From an uncultured Pseudomonas sp. (GTDB lineage Bacteria > Pseudomonadota > Gammaproteobacteria > Pseudomonadales > Pseudomonadaceae), in assembly GCF_943846705.1 (NCBI RefSeq), contig NZ_OX044366.1:3348001-3412000 (forward strand): a stretch of DNA of 64,000 bases, in the 5' to 3' direction. The notes under the pieces were generated by a model. The model saw only the letters and a program-made list of their open reading frames with translations, had not been told where the DNA came from and did no database searches. Shown in pieces: positions 32,974 to 41,991 of the stretch (its first letter is position 1; each line of letters begins with the position of its first letter). Made by a program: the position numbers and the translations under genes.

Positions 32974-33888
32974 ATGAACGAGAAGACCGACGCCCCTGCC
33001 CGAAACTGGCAGAAGCCGCTGGCGGCGTTGCTGCAAGCGACGGCGGCGCTGGCCGCAGCCGGCCTGCTGCTGTTGGACAGCGGCCTGCACGGCCCACTGG
33101 CGGCCCTGGCGCTGGCCGGCGTCGCCCTGGCCGGCCTGCTCTACCACAGGTTGCCGCCGATCCTGGTCGAGTTGCCGCCACCAGCGCCAGCGCCAGCGCC
33201 GCCACCGGCGCCTGAGCCTGAACCGCCGGTGCTGCTGGCGGCGCCTGCTCCCGAGCCGCCTTCCGACCCTGGCCTGCCGCTACGCGCACCCCTGGCGAAG
33301 TTGCTCGAGAGCATCCTGCGCACCGAGCAGGACATGCTCTTCGCCACTGAACTGGCGCGCGCGGGCGGAGAAAAGGTGCAGTTCAGCGCCGCCAGCATCC
33401 AGGCCTGCGAGGCGGCGATCCGCGAGCTGGCCGGCTACATGGGCACCATCGATCAGGTATTCGACGAACTGTCGCAACAGTCGATGCGCATCGGCGCCAT
33501 CGTCGGCAGCATCCAGGACATCGCCAAGCAGACCAACCTGCTGGCGCTCAACGCGGCCATCGAGGCGGCCCGCGCCGGTGAGCATGGCCGCGGCTTCGCC
33601 GTAGTCGCCGACGAAGTGCGTCACCTGGCCCAGCGCGCCAACGAGTCCAGCGGCGAGATCCAGCAGATCGCCGGCAGCCTGCAGAAGTCGGCGCAGGAGG
33701 CGCGGACGGGAGTCGAACACATCGGCCAGTCCACCAGCACCGGCCTGGAGAAGTCCGCCGCGGCCCTGGGCGCCATGGCAGAGATGCGTGCCGGCGCCGC
33801 GGTGCGGCTGGAGACGGTCGAGCGCATCGTTCGGCGCCTGAATGAGCAGCGCACCTTGACCCAGGACATGGTCGAGCTGCTGGGTTAG
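32974..33888 (+). CDS. Methyl-accepting chemotaxis-type signalling protein
   Basis: A 304-residue protein with two N-terminal hydrophobic segments (about residues 17-35 and 38-53), a proline/alanine-rich linker (residues 61-95) and a short MCP signalling domain whose tip reads DIAKQTNLLALNAAIEAARAGEHG followed by RGFAVVADEVRHLAQRA, given here in two parts. There is almost no periplasmic loop, so it has no room for an external ligand domain and may sense indirectly, for example through the coupled ABC transporter. GGGGAG precedes the ATG, and the gene follows livF by 17 bp. It would talk to CheA/CheW at the inner membrane. Confidence 0.88.
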   Translation: MNEKTDAPARNWQKPLAALLQATAALAAAGLLLLDSGLHGPLAALALAGVALAGLLYHRLPPILVELPPPAPAPAPPPAPEPEPPVLLAAPAPEPPSDPGLPLRAPLAKLLESILRTEQDMLFATELARAGGEKVQFSAASIQACEAAIRELAGYMGTIDQVFDELSQQSMRIGAIVGSIQDIAKQTNLLALNAAIEAARAGEHGRGFAVVADEVRHLAQRANESSGEIQQIAGSLQKSAQEARTGVEHIGQSTSTGLEKSAAALGAMAEMRAGAAVRLETVERIVRRLNEQRTLTQDMVELLG

Positions 33889-33942
33889 CGGGCTATCGCT
33901 GAAGTGGGCACCTTGCGACCCCATCGTTGTGACGCAGTCTTC

Positions 33943-34038
33943 GTCAGCCGATTCGACTGGCTGTGGAATCACGATCTGCAGCAAGACCTGAACTTGGCCT
34001 ACAGCCGTTTAGGCTGGAAAGCGGCCCTGGCCGCATGA
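33943..34038 (+). pseudogene. 3' fragment of a salicylate hydroxylase gene
   Basis: A 31-codon stretch encodes SRFDWLWNHDLQQDLN and ends RLGWKAALAA before TGA. It matches the C-terminus of the intact salicylate hydroxylase at 40617-41918, which reads SRFDWLWNHDLDADV and RLGWTALSH. No upstream part of the enzyme remains. The scrap lies just after the chemoreceptor gene and 219 bp before the salicylaldehyde dehydrogenase gene, so an older nahG-nahF order was probably disrupted here. Confidence 0.85.
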
Positions 34039-34256
34039 CTCCGCCATTGCCGTGGACGTGATGCCTTCTCGCCTGGAGTTGGCTCGCAGGGTGGGCACAA
34101 CGCCCATCTTCAATAGCCGGGTAGCAGATCCGGCTACGCGTAGTCGCGCAATCACTGACGCAGCTGCGCAGCGCAGTCCCATTCTGCGTATGCCCGGAGC
34201 TGCCGACTGAATGCGGTCGCGTCACACAATTTTCCTACTGTCTAAAAGGTCTAGAA

Positions 34257-35708
34257 ATGAGTGCACAACTGGTAATCGACAATATCAAGCTGGACGCTAC
34301 CGGAGGCAAGACGATCCAACGGCTTGACCCTGTGTCCGCCAAACTGGTCAGCACTGCGGCTGCCTGCACCCTGGAAGACGCAAAACGGCTCGCGGCCTCA
34401 TCCGAGCGAGCATTCCGCAAATGGTCCAAGACCGGACCGACCGAGCGGCGTCGTCTCCTGCTCGCAGCAGCGGATGTCCTCGAGGCCAAGATGTCGGAAT
34501 TCTGCCGGATCATGGCTGAGGAAATTGGCGCATCGCAGCTCTGGGCGCAGTTCAACGTAGGTGCATCGGCGAATCTGCTGCGCGAGGCTGCAGCGCTCAC
34601 TACTCAAATCAAGGGTGAGACGATTCCAACCGATAAGCTTGGCGCTTTCTCGTTGACGCTTCGCCAGCCGGTGGGCACCGTGCTGAGCATTGTGCCGTGG
34701 AATGGGCCGGTGATCCTGGGGGCTCGCGCTATCGCGTATCCGCTGGCGTGCGGCAATACCGTGATCTTCAAAGGCTCGGAAAACAGTCCTCGCACTCATG
34801 CCCTTGTGGCCGATGCCTTCATTGAGGCAGGCCTGCCGGCGGGTGTGCTCAATTTCCTGATTACCGCGCCCGAAGACGCATCGGCTGTCACCGAAGCGTT
34901 GGTGGCCCACGATACCGTGCGCCGGGTCAACTTCACGGGCTCCACCAAGGTCGGCCGCATGATCGCCGAAACCTGTGCGTCCCATCTCAAGCGCTGTTTG
35001 TTGGAGTTGGGTGGCAAGGCTCCTTTCGTAGTGCTGGAGGATGCCGATATCGACGGCGCAGTGAATGCCGCAGTATTCGGCTCGTTCCTGTATCAAGGGC
35101 AAATCTGCATGTCGACCGAGCGTTTCGTGGTCGATCAGCGTGTTGCCGACGAATTCGTGAGTAAGTTTTCCGAGCGAATCGGCAAACTGGAGCTTGGCGA
35201 CCCCACCGCATCTCCGACCTGCGTAGTCGGACCGGTCATCGCCCAGGGCTCGGTAAAGCGGATCAACCATCTGATCGAAGATGCGCTCGGCAAAGGGGCT
35301 GTCATCGCCGCGGGCGGTATCGCCGACAGTGCCTTGATGCAGCCCACGCTAGTCGACCGCGTGACCAAGGACATGGAAATCTACGACGAGGAAACCTTTG
35401 GTCCTATTACCACGATCGTTCGTGTCGACGGGGCAGAGGAGGCGTTGGAAGTGGCCAATGACACGGCTTATGGCCTCTCATCTGCAATTTTCAGCGCCAA
35501 TGTCTCCAAAGCGCTTGAGCTGGCAAGTCGGTTGGATGCAGGTTGTGTCCACATCAACGGCGCCACCGTACAAAACGAAGCGCAGGCCCCCTATGGTGGT
35601 ATGAAGCAGAGTGGATACGGCCGTTTCGATGGAAGCGCTGTGATTGACGAGTTCACAGAAATCAAGTGGGTCACTGTTGAGCCATCTGATCAGCCTTATC
35701 CCTTCTGA
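34257..35708 (+). CDS. nahF: Salicylaldehyde dehydrogenase-like aldehyde dehydrogenase
   Basis: A 483-residue NAD-dependent aldehyde dehydrogenase. The catalytic Cys284 lies in YQGQICMSTERF and the Glu in CLLELGGKAPF. The QGQICMSTER sequence, TLRQPVGTVLSIVPWN and the C-terminal EFTEIKWVTVEP..QPYPF ending match NahF-type aromatic aldehyde dehydrogenases; vanillin dehydrogenase is the nearest alternative. It oxidises salicylaldehyde to salicylate, which NahG at 40617 could convert to catechol. It stands alone on the plus strand behind a nahG fragment. The upstream ring-cleavage genes of naphthalene degradation are not in the window. Confidence 0.85.
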   Translation: MSAQLVIDNIKLDATGGKTIQRLDPVSAKLVSTAAACTLEDAKRLAASSERAFRKWSKTGPTERRRLLLAAADVLEAKMSEFCRIMAEEIGASQLWAQFNVGASANLLREAAALTTQIKGETIPTDKLGAFSLTLRQPVGTVLSIVPWNGPVILGARAIAYPLACGNTVIFKGSENSPRTHALVADAFIEAGLPAGVLNFLITAPEDASAVTEALVAHDTVRRVNFTGSTKVGRMIAETCASHLKRCLLELGGKAPFVVLEDADIDGAVNAAVFGSFLYQGQICMSTERFVVDQRVADEFVSKFSERIGKLELGDPTASPTCVVGPVIAQGSVKRINHLIEDALGKGAVIAAGGIADSALMQPTLVDRVTKDMEIYDEETFGPITTIVRVDGAEEALEVANDTAYGLSSAIFSANVSKALELASRLDAGCVHINGATVQNEAQAPYGGMKQSGYGRFDGSAVIDEFTEIKWVTVEPSDQPYPF

Positions 35709-35930
35709 TGTTTCGGGGCCGGCGGAGCAAGTGGATTCGCCGGTTCACGCGCGTTCGCATCATTTCTCCCAGATGATCGTAAAACGCTCGGATCCACGGC
35801 CAAGCGCGTCTTGCCGCGAAAGTGTTGCACGCGTGATAACAAATTGTAGCGGTGCGCGGTCGCCGGCTTTGTGTACGAGCAGGAAAAACGCGCGCTGATC
35901 TGACAATCGCCGTGGCCGCAGCTGTTGGCT

Positions 35931-37007
35931 TCAATGGCTGCTGTGGCGAGTAGTGACAAAGCGGTTGAGCAAGCGGTGCACCATGAACACGACGAACAGG
36001 GTCAACAGCACCGAGACACACACCGAACTCAGCCGGTAGAGGGTCGCAAATATGATGTCGTGGCTGGGCGTAAGCGACTGGCCGAACAGGATGGCCAGGG
36101 TGGTCAAAGCGCCGAAGCCGACGCCGGGCACCCCCTTTTCCAGCATGTGCCAGCGCGCGCAGACCATGGCGGCGATCCATAGCAGCAGGGCGACCAGCGG
36201 CAGTAGGTCGTGGTGATCATAGAGCAGCAGCATGATCAGCAGGGCAATCACGCAGCCGAGCAGGGTGCCATGCGCACGGGTACGGCCGGCGAAGCGTGAG
36301 CCGTTCCAGTGCATGGGAAACAACAGCAGGATGCTGGCGACCTGAGCCGACAGCGAGTCCTGCAGATCCAGGCACTGGAATACGCTGAACGACAGCGTCG
36401 CCACCGTTGCCCCGAGCAGTGCCTCGTGGCGCCGACTGGCGCGGTCTTTGGGCGGCGGCGTGCGTGCGGGGCGCGGCTCGCAGTCGGGAAACAGGTAGAA
36501 CATCAGCACGGCGATCGCTGCGGCCAGCACGATGGCCAGGCCATTGCTCCCAAGCATGGCGATGACGTCGGTGTGCGGGTAGCTGGCGAAGTTCAGCTGG
36601 ATCGACAGAAATACTGCGCCGAGGGCGCCGAACAGGAAGTTCGGGCCGCTGGCCATCAGCGCGAAACGGTAGAGAAACAGCAAGAACACCAGCGGAATCA
36701 TCAGCAGCGGTCGGCCGCCGAACAGACCGTAGAGCAACGCGACCTCCAGGCTGACGACCAGTCCCTGGGTGAAGAACTGGCGCATCAGGTGGGCAGTCAG
36801 GCGCGGCACCAGGCCGAGCAGTAGCATCGGATAGACGCAGAAGAAGGCACCGTACTGCAGGTCGAACAGCTTGCACAGGACAAAGGCCAGACTGCCGCCA
36901 GTGGCGATGCGCAGACACTGGCGCAGGTCGTTCTTGCCCAGTGACAAACGGGGCGCTGTGGCCCTTTCGGCAAGTGTGTGTGCCGCCGCGGAGGGTTCAG
37001 TAGACAT
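35931..37007 (-). CDS. DUF2955/FUSC-type membrane protein
   Basis: A 358-residue inner-membrane protein with two blocks of about five hydrophobic helices (residues 30-170 and 200-345) separated by a charged stretch with RPARTPPPKDRASRR. This fits DUF2955 within the FUSC/AaeB-like fold. Such proteins pair with HlyD-family adaptors to export aromatic carboxylic acids. It overlaps the 3' end of the adaptor gene by 11 bp, so the two are coupled. In a salicylate context it may relieve accumulation of aromatic acids, which is inferred. Confidence 0.85.
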   Translation of the reverse strand: MSTEPSAAAHTLAERATAPRLSLGKNDLRQCLRIATGGSLAFVLCKLFDLQYGAFFCVYPMLLLGLVPRLTAHLMRQFFTQGLVVSLEVALLYGLFGGRPLLMIPLVFLLFLYRFALMASGPNFLFGALGAVFLSIQLNFASYPHTDVIAMLGSNGLAIVLAAAIAVLMFYLFPDCEPRPARTPPPKDRASRRHEALLGATVATLSFSVFQCLDLQDSLSAQVASILLLFPMHWNGSRFAGRTRAHGTLLGCVIALLIMLLLYDHHDLLPLVALLLWIAAMVCARWHMLEKGVPGVGFGALTTLAILFGQSLTPSHDIIFATLYRLSSVCVSVLLTLFVVFMVHRLLNRFVTTRHSSH

Positions 37008-38058
37008 AGTGCAACCAACTGATCAGGCGGATCTGCAGCGTAGCGGCGAGGTTCACCAGCGGGTTGTCGAAGGGCTTCAGCTGAACCGTGGCCTTAGCCC
37101 CGGTGGGCAGCAGGAACGGCAGCTCTTCATCGAGTGCCAGGTGCACGCGTTGTCGTTGCGCGTCGCGAACCCAGCGCTCGGATTGCGCGGGCGTTGCCAG
37201 CTCGCCGTTGGCATCGATCTGGCCTTCCCGGACTCCGGCGTCGAAATGACTGACCCGGGCGCTGAACAGCTCGCCTGGACGGGCGTCGAATACGACCACG
37301 GCTGGGGTGTCGACGCCGATGTAGCGCAGGGACTTCTCGCGGAAGTCGGCGATGATGTCCAGGCGGTCCTCGACCAGAGCGGCCACCGGCGTTCCTGCCG
37401 CGACGAAGGTGCCGGGGGTGAGCTGCAGGTTGCTGAGCACGCCGCCACGTTCGGCGCGAACCTCGCTGTAGTCCCGCTGCAGGTGCGCCCGGAGCAGTGC
37501 ATTGCGGGCTTGGCGTAGCCGTAGATTGGCACCGTCGGCGCCGCCGCGACGGGCCTGCAGTTCACGGACTCTGGCCTGCGCCGTACGCAGTTGGGCCTGG
37601 GCCATCAGATGCTGCGCTTCGGCCGCATCGTAGGCCTGGCGCGAGACATGCTGGCGTTCGAGCAGGCGCGACAGGCGTAGGGCCTGAGCGCCCGACTCGT
37701 TCGACTTGGCTTGGGCCGCGCTGACCTCGGCACGGGCGGCGGCCAGCAGGGCATCGAGTTCAGTGTTGTCCTGGTGTGCCTGTTCGAGCGCCAACTCGGC
37801 CCGCTGCACCTCCAGCTCGAATGGCTGCGGATCGAGGCGAAACAGTAACTGGCCAGGTTGTACGTACTGGTTATTGCTCACCGCCAGCTCACTGACCTGG
37901 CCTGCGACCCGCGGCGCGACCTTCAGTACCGGTCGGGTCAACTGCGCCTGTGGTGTCAACGGCATGCTCAGGTCGGCGGTTAGGAAGTAGATGAAGCAAC
38001 AGGCTAGGGCCGAGATAGCGATTTGAACCCAGCGGGCAAATCGTTGATCGGGAGTCAT
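36997..38058 (-). CDS. HlyD family efflux adaptor (AaeA/EmrA-like)
   Basis: A 353-residue membrane-fusion protein. One N-terminal membrane helix (WVQIAISALACCFIYFL) is followed by the lipoyl half-motif VAPRVAGQVSELAVSNNQYV, a coiled-coil hairpin (about residues 95-200) and a beta-barrel domain. I start it at the ATG at 38058; the open frame upstream to 38334 has no adaptor homology and overlaps the divergent LysR gene. The DUF2955 partner follows with an overlap. Divergent LysR control fits the aaeXAB layout known for aromatic carboxylate efflux. Confidence 0.9.
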   Translation of the reverse strand: MTPDQRFARWVQIAISALACCFIYFLTADLSMPLTPQAQLTRPVLKVAPRVAGQVSELAVSNNQYVQPGQLLFRLDPQPFELEVQRAELALEQAHQDNTELDALLAAARAEVSAAQAKSNESGAQALRLSRLLERQHVSRQAYDAAEAQHLMAQAQLRTAQARVRELQARRGGADGANLRLRQARNALLRAHLQRDYSEVRAERGGVLSNLQLTPGTFVAAGTPVAALVEDRLDIIADFREKSLRYIGVDTPAVVVFDARPGELFSARVSHFDAGVREGQIDANGELATPAQSERWVRDAQRQRVHLALDEELPFLLPTGAKATVQLKPFDNPLVNLAATLQIRLISWLHYVY

Positions 38059-38205
38059 GAATACCTCGGTTAAGCAAAGCGTCGGGGGACGGGCGCACGC
38101 TGGAAAGTCCGGGCCGGCCCGCGAAGGCGGCAGTATATTTCCCATGCTTTCATGCAAAAATAGCCGTCTTATGCAAAGAACACTTACTAAATAGGTAACA
38201 GTCAG

Positions 38206-39141
38206 ATGGATGTTTTTCAGGCAATGCGGGTGTTTACTCGCGTGGTGGACGCGGGCACCTTCACGGCTGCTGCACAGACGCTGGGCTTGTCCACCGCGCA
38301 GGTGTCGCGGCAGGTGTCCGAACTCGAAAGTCATCTGCAGGCACGCCTACTGCAACGTACCACCCGCCGGCTGGGGCTGACCGAGGTAGGCAGCCGTTAC
38401 CTGGAGCGCTGTCGGCATATTCTCAGCGAGCTGGAAGACGCTGGCGCCGAGGCCGGTGGTGCCTACCTGATGCCCAGGGGGCGCCTGCGGGTGCACGCGA
38501 TCACCGGTTTGGGCACCCATCTACTTGCACCCTTGGCCGCCCGCTATAGCGAGCTCTACCCGGAAGTGAACCTTGAGCTGACGCTCTCCCAGCGCCACCC
38601 TGACCTGCTCGAGGAGGGGCAGGATGTGGTCATTACTCTGGCCCGGGAGTTGCCCGACTCCGAACTGGTCGCTCAACTGCTCGGCACTACCTACAGCGTG
38701 GTCTGTGCGGCGCCGAGCTACCTGGGGCAGCACGGTATTCCGATGACTCTCGACGAGCTGAGCCAGCATCGCTGCCTGCGCCTGCTCGACCCGGTTTTTG
38801 GCGACAGCTGGACCTTTACCGACAACGGCGTCGAGCGGGCGATCCGTCTGGGAGAAACATTTCAGGTCAACGTCGCCGAGGCGATGGCCCAGGCGGCAGG
38901 AGAGGGTATGGGTATTTGCGTACTGCCGGACCTGATAGCGGCCAAGGCCTTCGCACAGGGCCGACTGGTACGCCTGCTGGCCGAACATCGCCTGCACGAG
39001 CGGGGTATCTATGCGCTGTACCCGTCGCGGCGCTTTCTCGATGCCAAGGTGAGAACCTGGGTGGAGTTCCTCAAGGAGCAATTACCCCTGGTATTCCGCG
39101 GTAATCGAACCCTGGTGGAAAACCCCACCTATTGGGCGTGA
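38206..39141 (+). CDS. LysR family transcriptional regulator (AaeR-like)
   Basis: A 311-residue LysR protein. The winged helix-turn-helix is near residues 17-36 (AAQTLGLSTAQVSRQVSELE) and the effector domain starts about residue 90. LLQRTTRRLGLTEVG links it to the CrgA/AaeR subgroup. It is divergent from the HlyD-DUF2955 pair across 147 bp, so it most likely controls that efflux system in response to an aromatic acid. No clear palindromic T-N11-A site stood out in the gap. The ligand is not readable from sequence. Confidence 0.92.
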   Translation: MDVFQAMRVFTRVVDAGTFTAAAQTLGLSTAQVSRQVSELESHLQARLLQRTTRRLGLTEVGSRYLERCRHILSELEDAGAEAGGAYLMPRGRLRVHAITGLGTHLLAPLAARYSELYPEVNLELTLSQRHPDLLEEGQDVVITLARELPDSELVAQLLGTTYSVVCAAPSYLGQHGIPMTLDELSQHRCLRLLDPVFGDSWTFTDNGVERAIRLGETFQVNVAEAMAQAAGEGMGICVLPDLIAAKAFAQGRLVRLLAEHRLHERGIYALYPSRRFLDAKVRTWVEFLKEQLPLVFRGNRTLVENPTYWA

Positions 39142-39297
39142 CCCTGGGAGCAAACCGGTGTGGCCAGGGTTGATGCCCTGTCGCTTAGCGCTCTTCGATT
39201 ATTACGCTAAAGGCAAAACTACCTTGCCTGGAGTTCGCTGTTTCTTGCCGGAACCACTCCTTAAGCTGATGCTCATCGAGTCATTACGAGGTGCAGC

Positions 39298-39525
39298 ATG
39301 AAAGCAAGATACTGGATGATCGGCGTGACACTTGTCGCTCAGTGGGCAGTCGCCGACGATGCGCAGCCATACCATTATGGCCAGGCCATGGATGTCGCCA
39401 GGGTCATTTCGATCGAGATGCCTCAGGGCTGTGAGGTGGGCGAGGCGACCATGGTCTATGAGGATTCACACGGCGAGATCCATACCCTGGTGTATCTGCG
39501 CCAGGGCGAGAGCTGCGTGTATTGA
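39298..39525 (+). CDS. DUF2790 domain protein, exported
   Basis: A 75-residue protein with a signal peptide (MKARYWMIGVTLVAQWAVA, cleavage near residue 19) and the DUF2790 fold: YHYGQAMDVARVISIE, C-E-V-G and VYEDSHGEIHTLVYL. The two Cys residues of the mature part may form a disulfide. The family is almost confined to pseudomonads and periplasmic in location, with unknown function. GAGGTGCAGC precedes the ATG. It stands alone between two regulator genes. Confidence 0.88.
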   Translation: MKARYWMIGVTLVAQWAVADDAQPYHYGQAMDVARVISIEMPQGCEVGEATMVYEDSHGEIHTLVYLRQGESCVY

Positions 39526-39598
39526 GTCCGTCGCAGGACTCGGCAGTCAGCCCGATCCCTCATGGCAGGCAATGGGCTGTCAGGCACTTCGGGCGCCG

Positions 39599-40501
39599 TC
39601 AGTCCGCAAATAGCTCGAACATCAGTTGCCTGAGCCAGCGGTTGGCGGAGTCTCGGTGATACTTGGCGTGCCAGAACAGGTTGATATCGATTTCCGGTAG
39701 CTGCACGGGGTGGGGCAGGGCCACCAAACCGAAGGGCTGGACGCAGCACTCGGCAAAGCGCTCGGGTACCGTGGCCAGCAGATCGGTGCGCTGGAGAATA
39801 TGGCCCACAGCGACGAAGTGCGGCACTTCGAGACGGATGTCCCGCTCTATCCCCAGACGCGCCATGTGTGCGTCCACTTCGCCGTGGCCGGTGGTGGCGG
39901 CGATGACCCGCACATGACCGTGAGCGCAGAAGCGCTCCAGCGTGAGCGGCTCGCTGGTGACGGGGTGGTCCTTGCGACACATGCATACGTAACGATGATG
40001 GAACAGACGGCGAGTGAAGAAGCCTGCCTGCAGGTGTGGCAGCAGGCCTACGGCGAGGTCGACGGTGCCGCTCTGCAGCGCCTCGATCAGGGATACGGAG
40101 GTGTTGCGCACGGTACTGATGCGGCAGCCTGGTGCCAGGCGGGAGAGGGCATCCATCAGGCGCGGGGTGAAGTAGATTTCACCGATATCGGTCATCGCGA
40201 TGGTGAAGGTGCGTTCGCTGGTTAGCGGGTCGAAACTGTCTTGGCGACTCAGCGCCTCGCGCAGGGTATGGATGGCCAGCGACACTGGCTCAGCAAGTTG
40301 CTGGGCGTAGGGGGTAGGCTCCATACCCTGATAGGTACGCACGAACAGGTCGTCCTGCAGGGCTGTACGCAGGCGCCTGAGGGCGTTGCTCACGGTGGGC
40401 TGGGTCAGACCCAGGCTTTCCGCGGCGGTGGAGACGCGGCGGTCGATCAGCAACTGGTTGAACACCACTAGCAGGTTCAGATCCAGGTCGCGCAGGTCCA
40501 T
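39599..40501 (-). CDS. nahR: LysR family regulator of salicylate catabolism (NahR-like)
   Basis: A 300-residue LysR protein very close to NahR: MDLRDLDLNLLVVFNQLL at the start, helix-turn-helix GLTQPTVSNALRRLR, and the effector-domain segments SERTFTIAMTDIGEIYF and RRDLLATVP-like QRTDLLATVPERFA. NahR binds salicylate and activates nah/sal promoters. It is divergent from the salicylate hydroxylase gene at 40617, the natural target. I start it at the ATG at 40501, which matches the family N-terminus; four codons upstream are optional. The match is strong enough to name it, though inducer specificity could differ. Confidence 0.9.
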   Translation of the reverse strand: MDLRDLDLNLLVVFNQLLIDRRVSTAAESLGLTQPTVSNALRRLRTALQDDLFVRTYQGMEPTPYAQQLAEPVSLAIHTLREALSRQDSFDPLTSERTFTIAMTDIGEIYFTPRLMDALSRLAPGCRISTVRNTSVSLIEALQSGTVDLAVGLLPHLQAGFFTRRLFHHRYVCMCRKDHPVTSEPLTLERFCAHGHVRVIAATTGHGEVDAHMARLGIERDIRLEVPHFVAVGHILQRTDLLATVPERFAECCVQPFGLVALPHPVQLPEIDINLFWHAKYHRDSANRWLRQLMFELFAD

Positions 40502-40526
40502 GGTCTGCCTCATAGGTTGGTAGGAA

Positions 40527-40543
40527 TATTCAGGTTTGAAATA
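40527..40543. promoter_or_regulatory. Possible NahR operator
   Basis: TATTCAGGTTTGAAATA is a degenerate inverted repeat (TTCA/TGAA core) in the 115-bp nahR-nahG divergent region. NahR sites carry ATTCA-type half sites, but the rest of the consensus is not obvious, so this is tentative. Confidence 0.35.
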
Positions 40544-40616
40544 GTTTGTATGCAGGCTGCGGTATTTATCAATATTTCTCGTGCGCCCATGATGACTTCA
40601 CTCCAACAACAACATC

Positions 40617-41918
40617 ATGGGTACAAACATGATCACCAAGCCTGCCCTGCGTATCGGCATCATCGGCGGCGGTATTTCCGGCGTCGCCCTGGCACTGGAT
40701 CTGTGCCGCCATTCCCATCTCGACGTCCAGCTCTTCGAATCCGCACCGGCCTTCGGTGAGGTGGGAGCGGGCGTTTCCTTCGGTGCTAACGCGGTGCGAG
40801 CCATTGCCGGTCTCGGCATTGCAGAGCCTTACGCCCAGGTTGCCGATCGCACCCCCGAGCCCTGGCAGGACGTGTGGTTCGAATGGCGCCGCAGCGTCGA
40901 CGCCGGTTACATTGGCGCGAGCGTGGCTCCTGGCGTGGGGCAGTCTTCGGTGCACCGGGCGGATTTCCTCGACGTGCTCGCCAGCCGACTGCCGGAGGGC
41001 ATTGCCCGATTCAATAAGCGCGCCGTGGGCGTGGAGCAGCACGGCGATGAGGCCTGTGTGCGCTTTACCGACGGTAGTGAATATCGCGGTGACTTGCTGA
41101 TCGCCGCCGATGGCATCAAATCGGCTATTCGTGGCCATGTCCTCGAGGGTATCGGGGCCCCGCCCGCCGTGCCGCGCTTCAGTGGTACCTGCGCCTACCG
41201 TGGCATGATCGATAGCCTGCACCTGCGCGAGGCCTACCGTGCCGCTGGCGTTGACGAGCACTTGGTGGACGTGCCGCAGATGTACCTGGGCCTGGATGGC
41301 CACATCCTTACCTTTCCGGTTAAGCGGGGGCGCATCATCAACGTGGTGGCCTTCGTATCTGACCGCAGTCAGCCCGCGCCCACCTGGCCCGAGAATTCGC
41401 CCTGGGTTCGTCAGGCCAGCCAGCGTGAGATGCTCGACGCCTTCGTCGGCTGGGGCGATGCTGCGCGAATCCTGCTGGAGTGCATTCCCTCGCCAACCTA
41501 CTGGGCTCTGCACGACCTCGCCGAGCTACCTGGTTATGTCCACGGCCGTGTGGCGCTGATCGGCGATGCCGCCCACGCGATGCTGCCGCACCAGGGCGCC
41601 GGGGCAGGGCAGGGGCTCGAGGACGCCTACTTCCTCGCCCGCCTGCTGGGAGATGTTCAGGTGAGTCGCGGCAACCTCGATGAGTTGCTGGCTGCCTACG
41701 ACGCCTTGCGCCGCCCGCGTGCCTGCCGCGTGCAGCGTACCTCCTGGGAAGCCGGTGAACTTTACGAACTGCGTGACCCGGCAGTGGGTGATGACAAACA
41801 GGCGCTGGGAGCTACCTTGGCTAGCCGCTTCGACTGGTTGTGGAACCACGACCTCGACGCTGACGTGCGAGATGCCCGCGCTCGACTAGGTTGGACAGCC
41901 CTGAGCCACTGCGCCTAG
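40617..41918 (+). CDS. nahG: Salicylate 1-hydroxylase (FAD monooxygenase)
   Basis: A 433-residue class A flavoprotein monooxygenase that converts salicylate, NADH and O2 to catechol and CO2. The FAD motif GIIGGGISGVALAL is at residues 14-27, FGEVGAGVSFGANAVRAI follows, the DG motif is LLIAADGIKSAIRGH, and the second FAD motif is ALIGDAAHAMLPHQGAGAGQ. GQSSVHRADFLD and CAYRGMIDSLHLREAYRA are typical of NahG/SalA. It is divergent from nahR and 74 bp before the MFS transporter gene. A catechol-cleavage pathway is not in the window, so catechol must be handled elsewhere. Confidence 0.94.
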   Translation: MGTNMITKPALRIGIIGGGISGVALALDLCRHSHLDVQLFESAPAFGEVGAGVSFGANAVRAIAGLGIAEPYAQVADRTPEPWQDVWFEWRRSVDAGYIGASVAPGVGQSSVHRADFLDVLASRLPEGIARFNKRAVGVEQHGDEACVRFTDGSEYRGDLLIAADGIKSAIRGHVLEGIGAPPAVPRFSGTCAYRGMIDSLHLREAYRAAGVDEHLVDVPQMYLGLDGHILTFPVKRGRIINVVAFVSDRSQPAPTWPENSPWVRQASQREMLDAFVGWGDAARILLECIPSPTYWALHDLAELPGYVHGRVALIGDAAHAMLPHQGAGAGQGLEDAYFLARLLGDVQVSRGNLDELLAAYDALRRPRACRVQRTSWEAGELYELRDPAVGDDKQALGATLASRFDWLWNHDLDADVRDARARLGWTALSHCA

Positions 41919-41991
41919 TTGCGCGTCGTTCTACCGGAATCGGCCTCGATGCCGGTTCCGGCTCTATAACAATGACAAGAAGAGCTATGCC

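Noticed and set aside
38059..38334. Upstream extension of the HlyD-type gene
   Set aside because: It would overlap the start of the divergent LysR gene and has no adaptor-like sequence.
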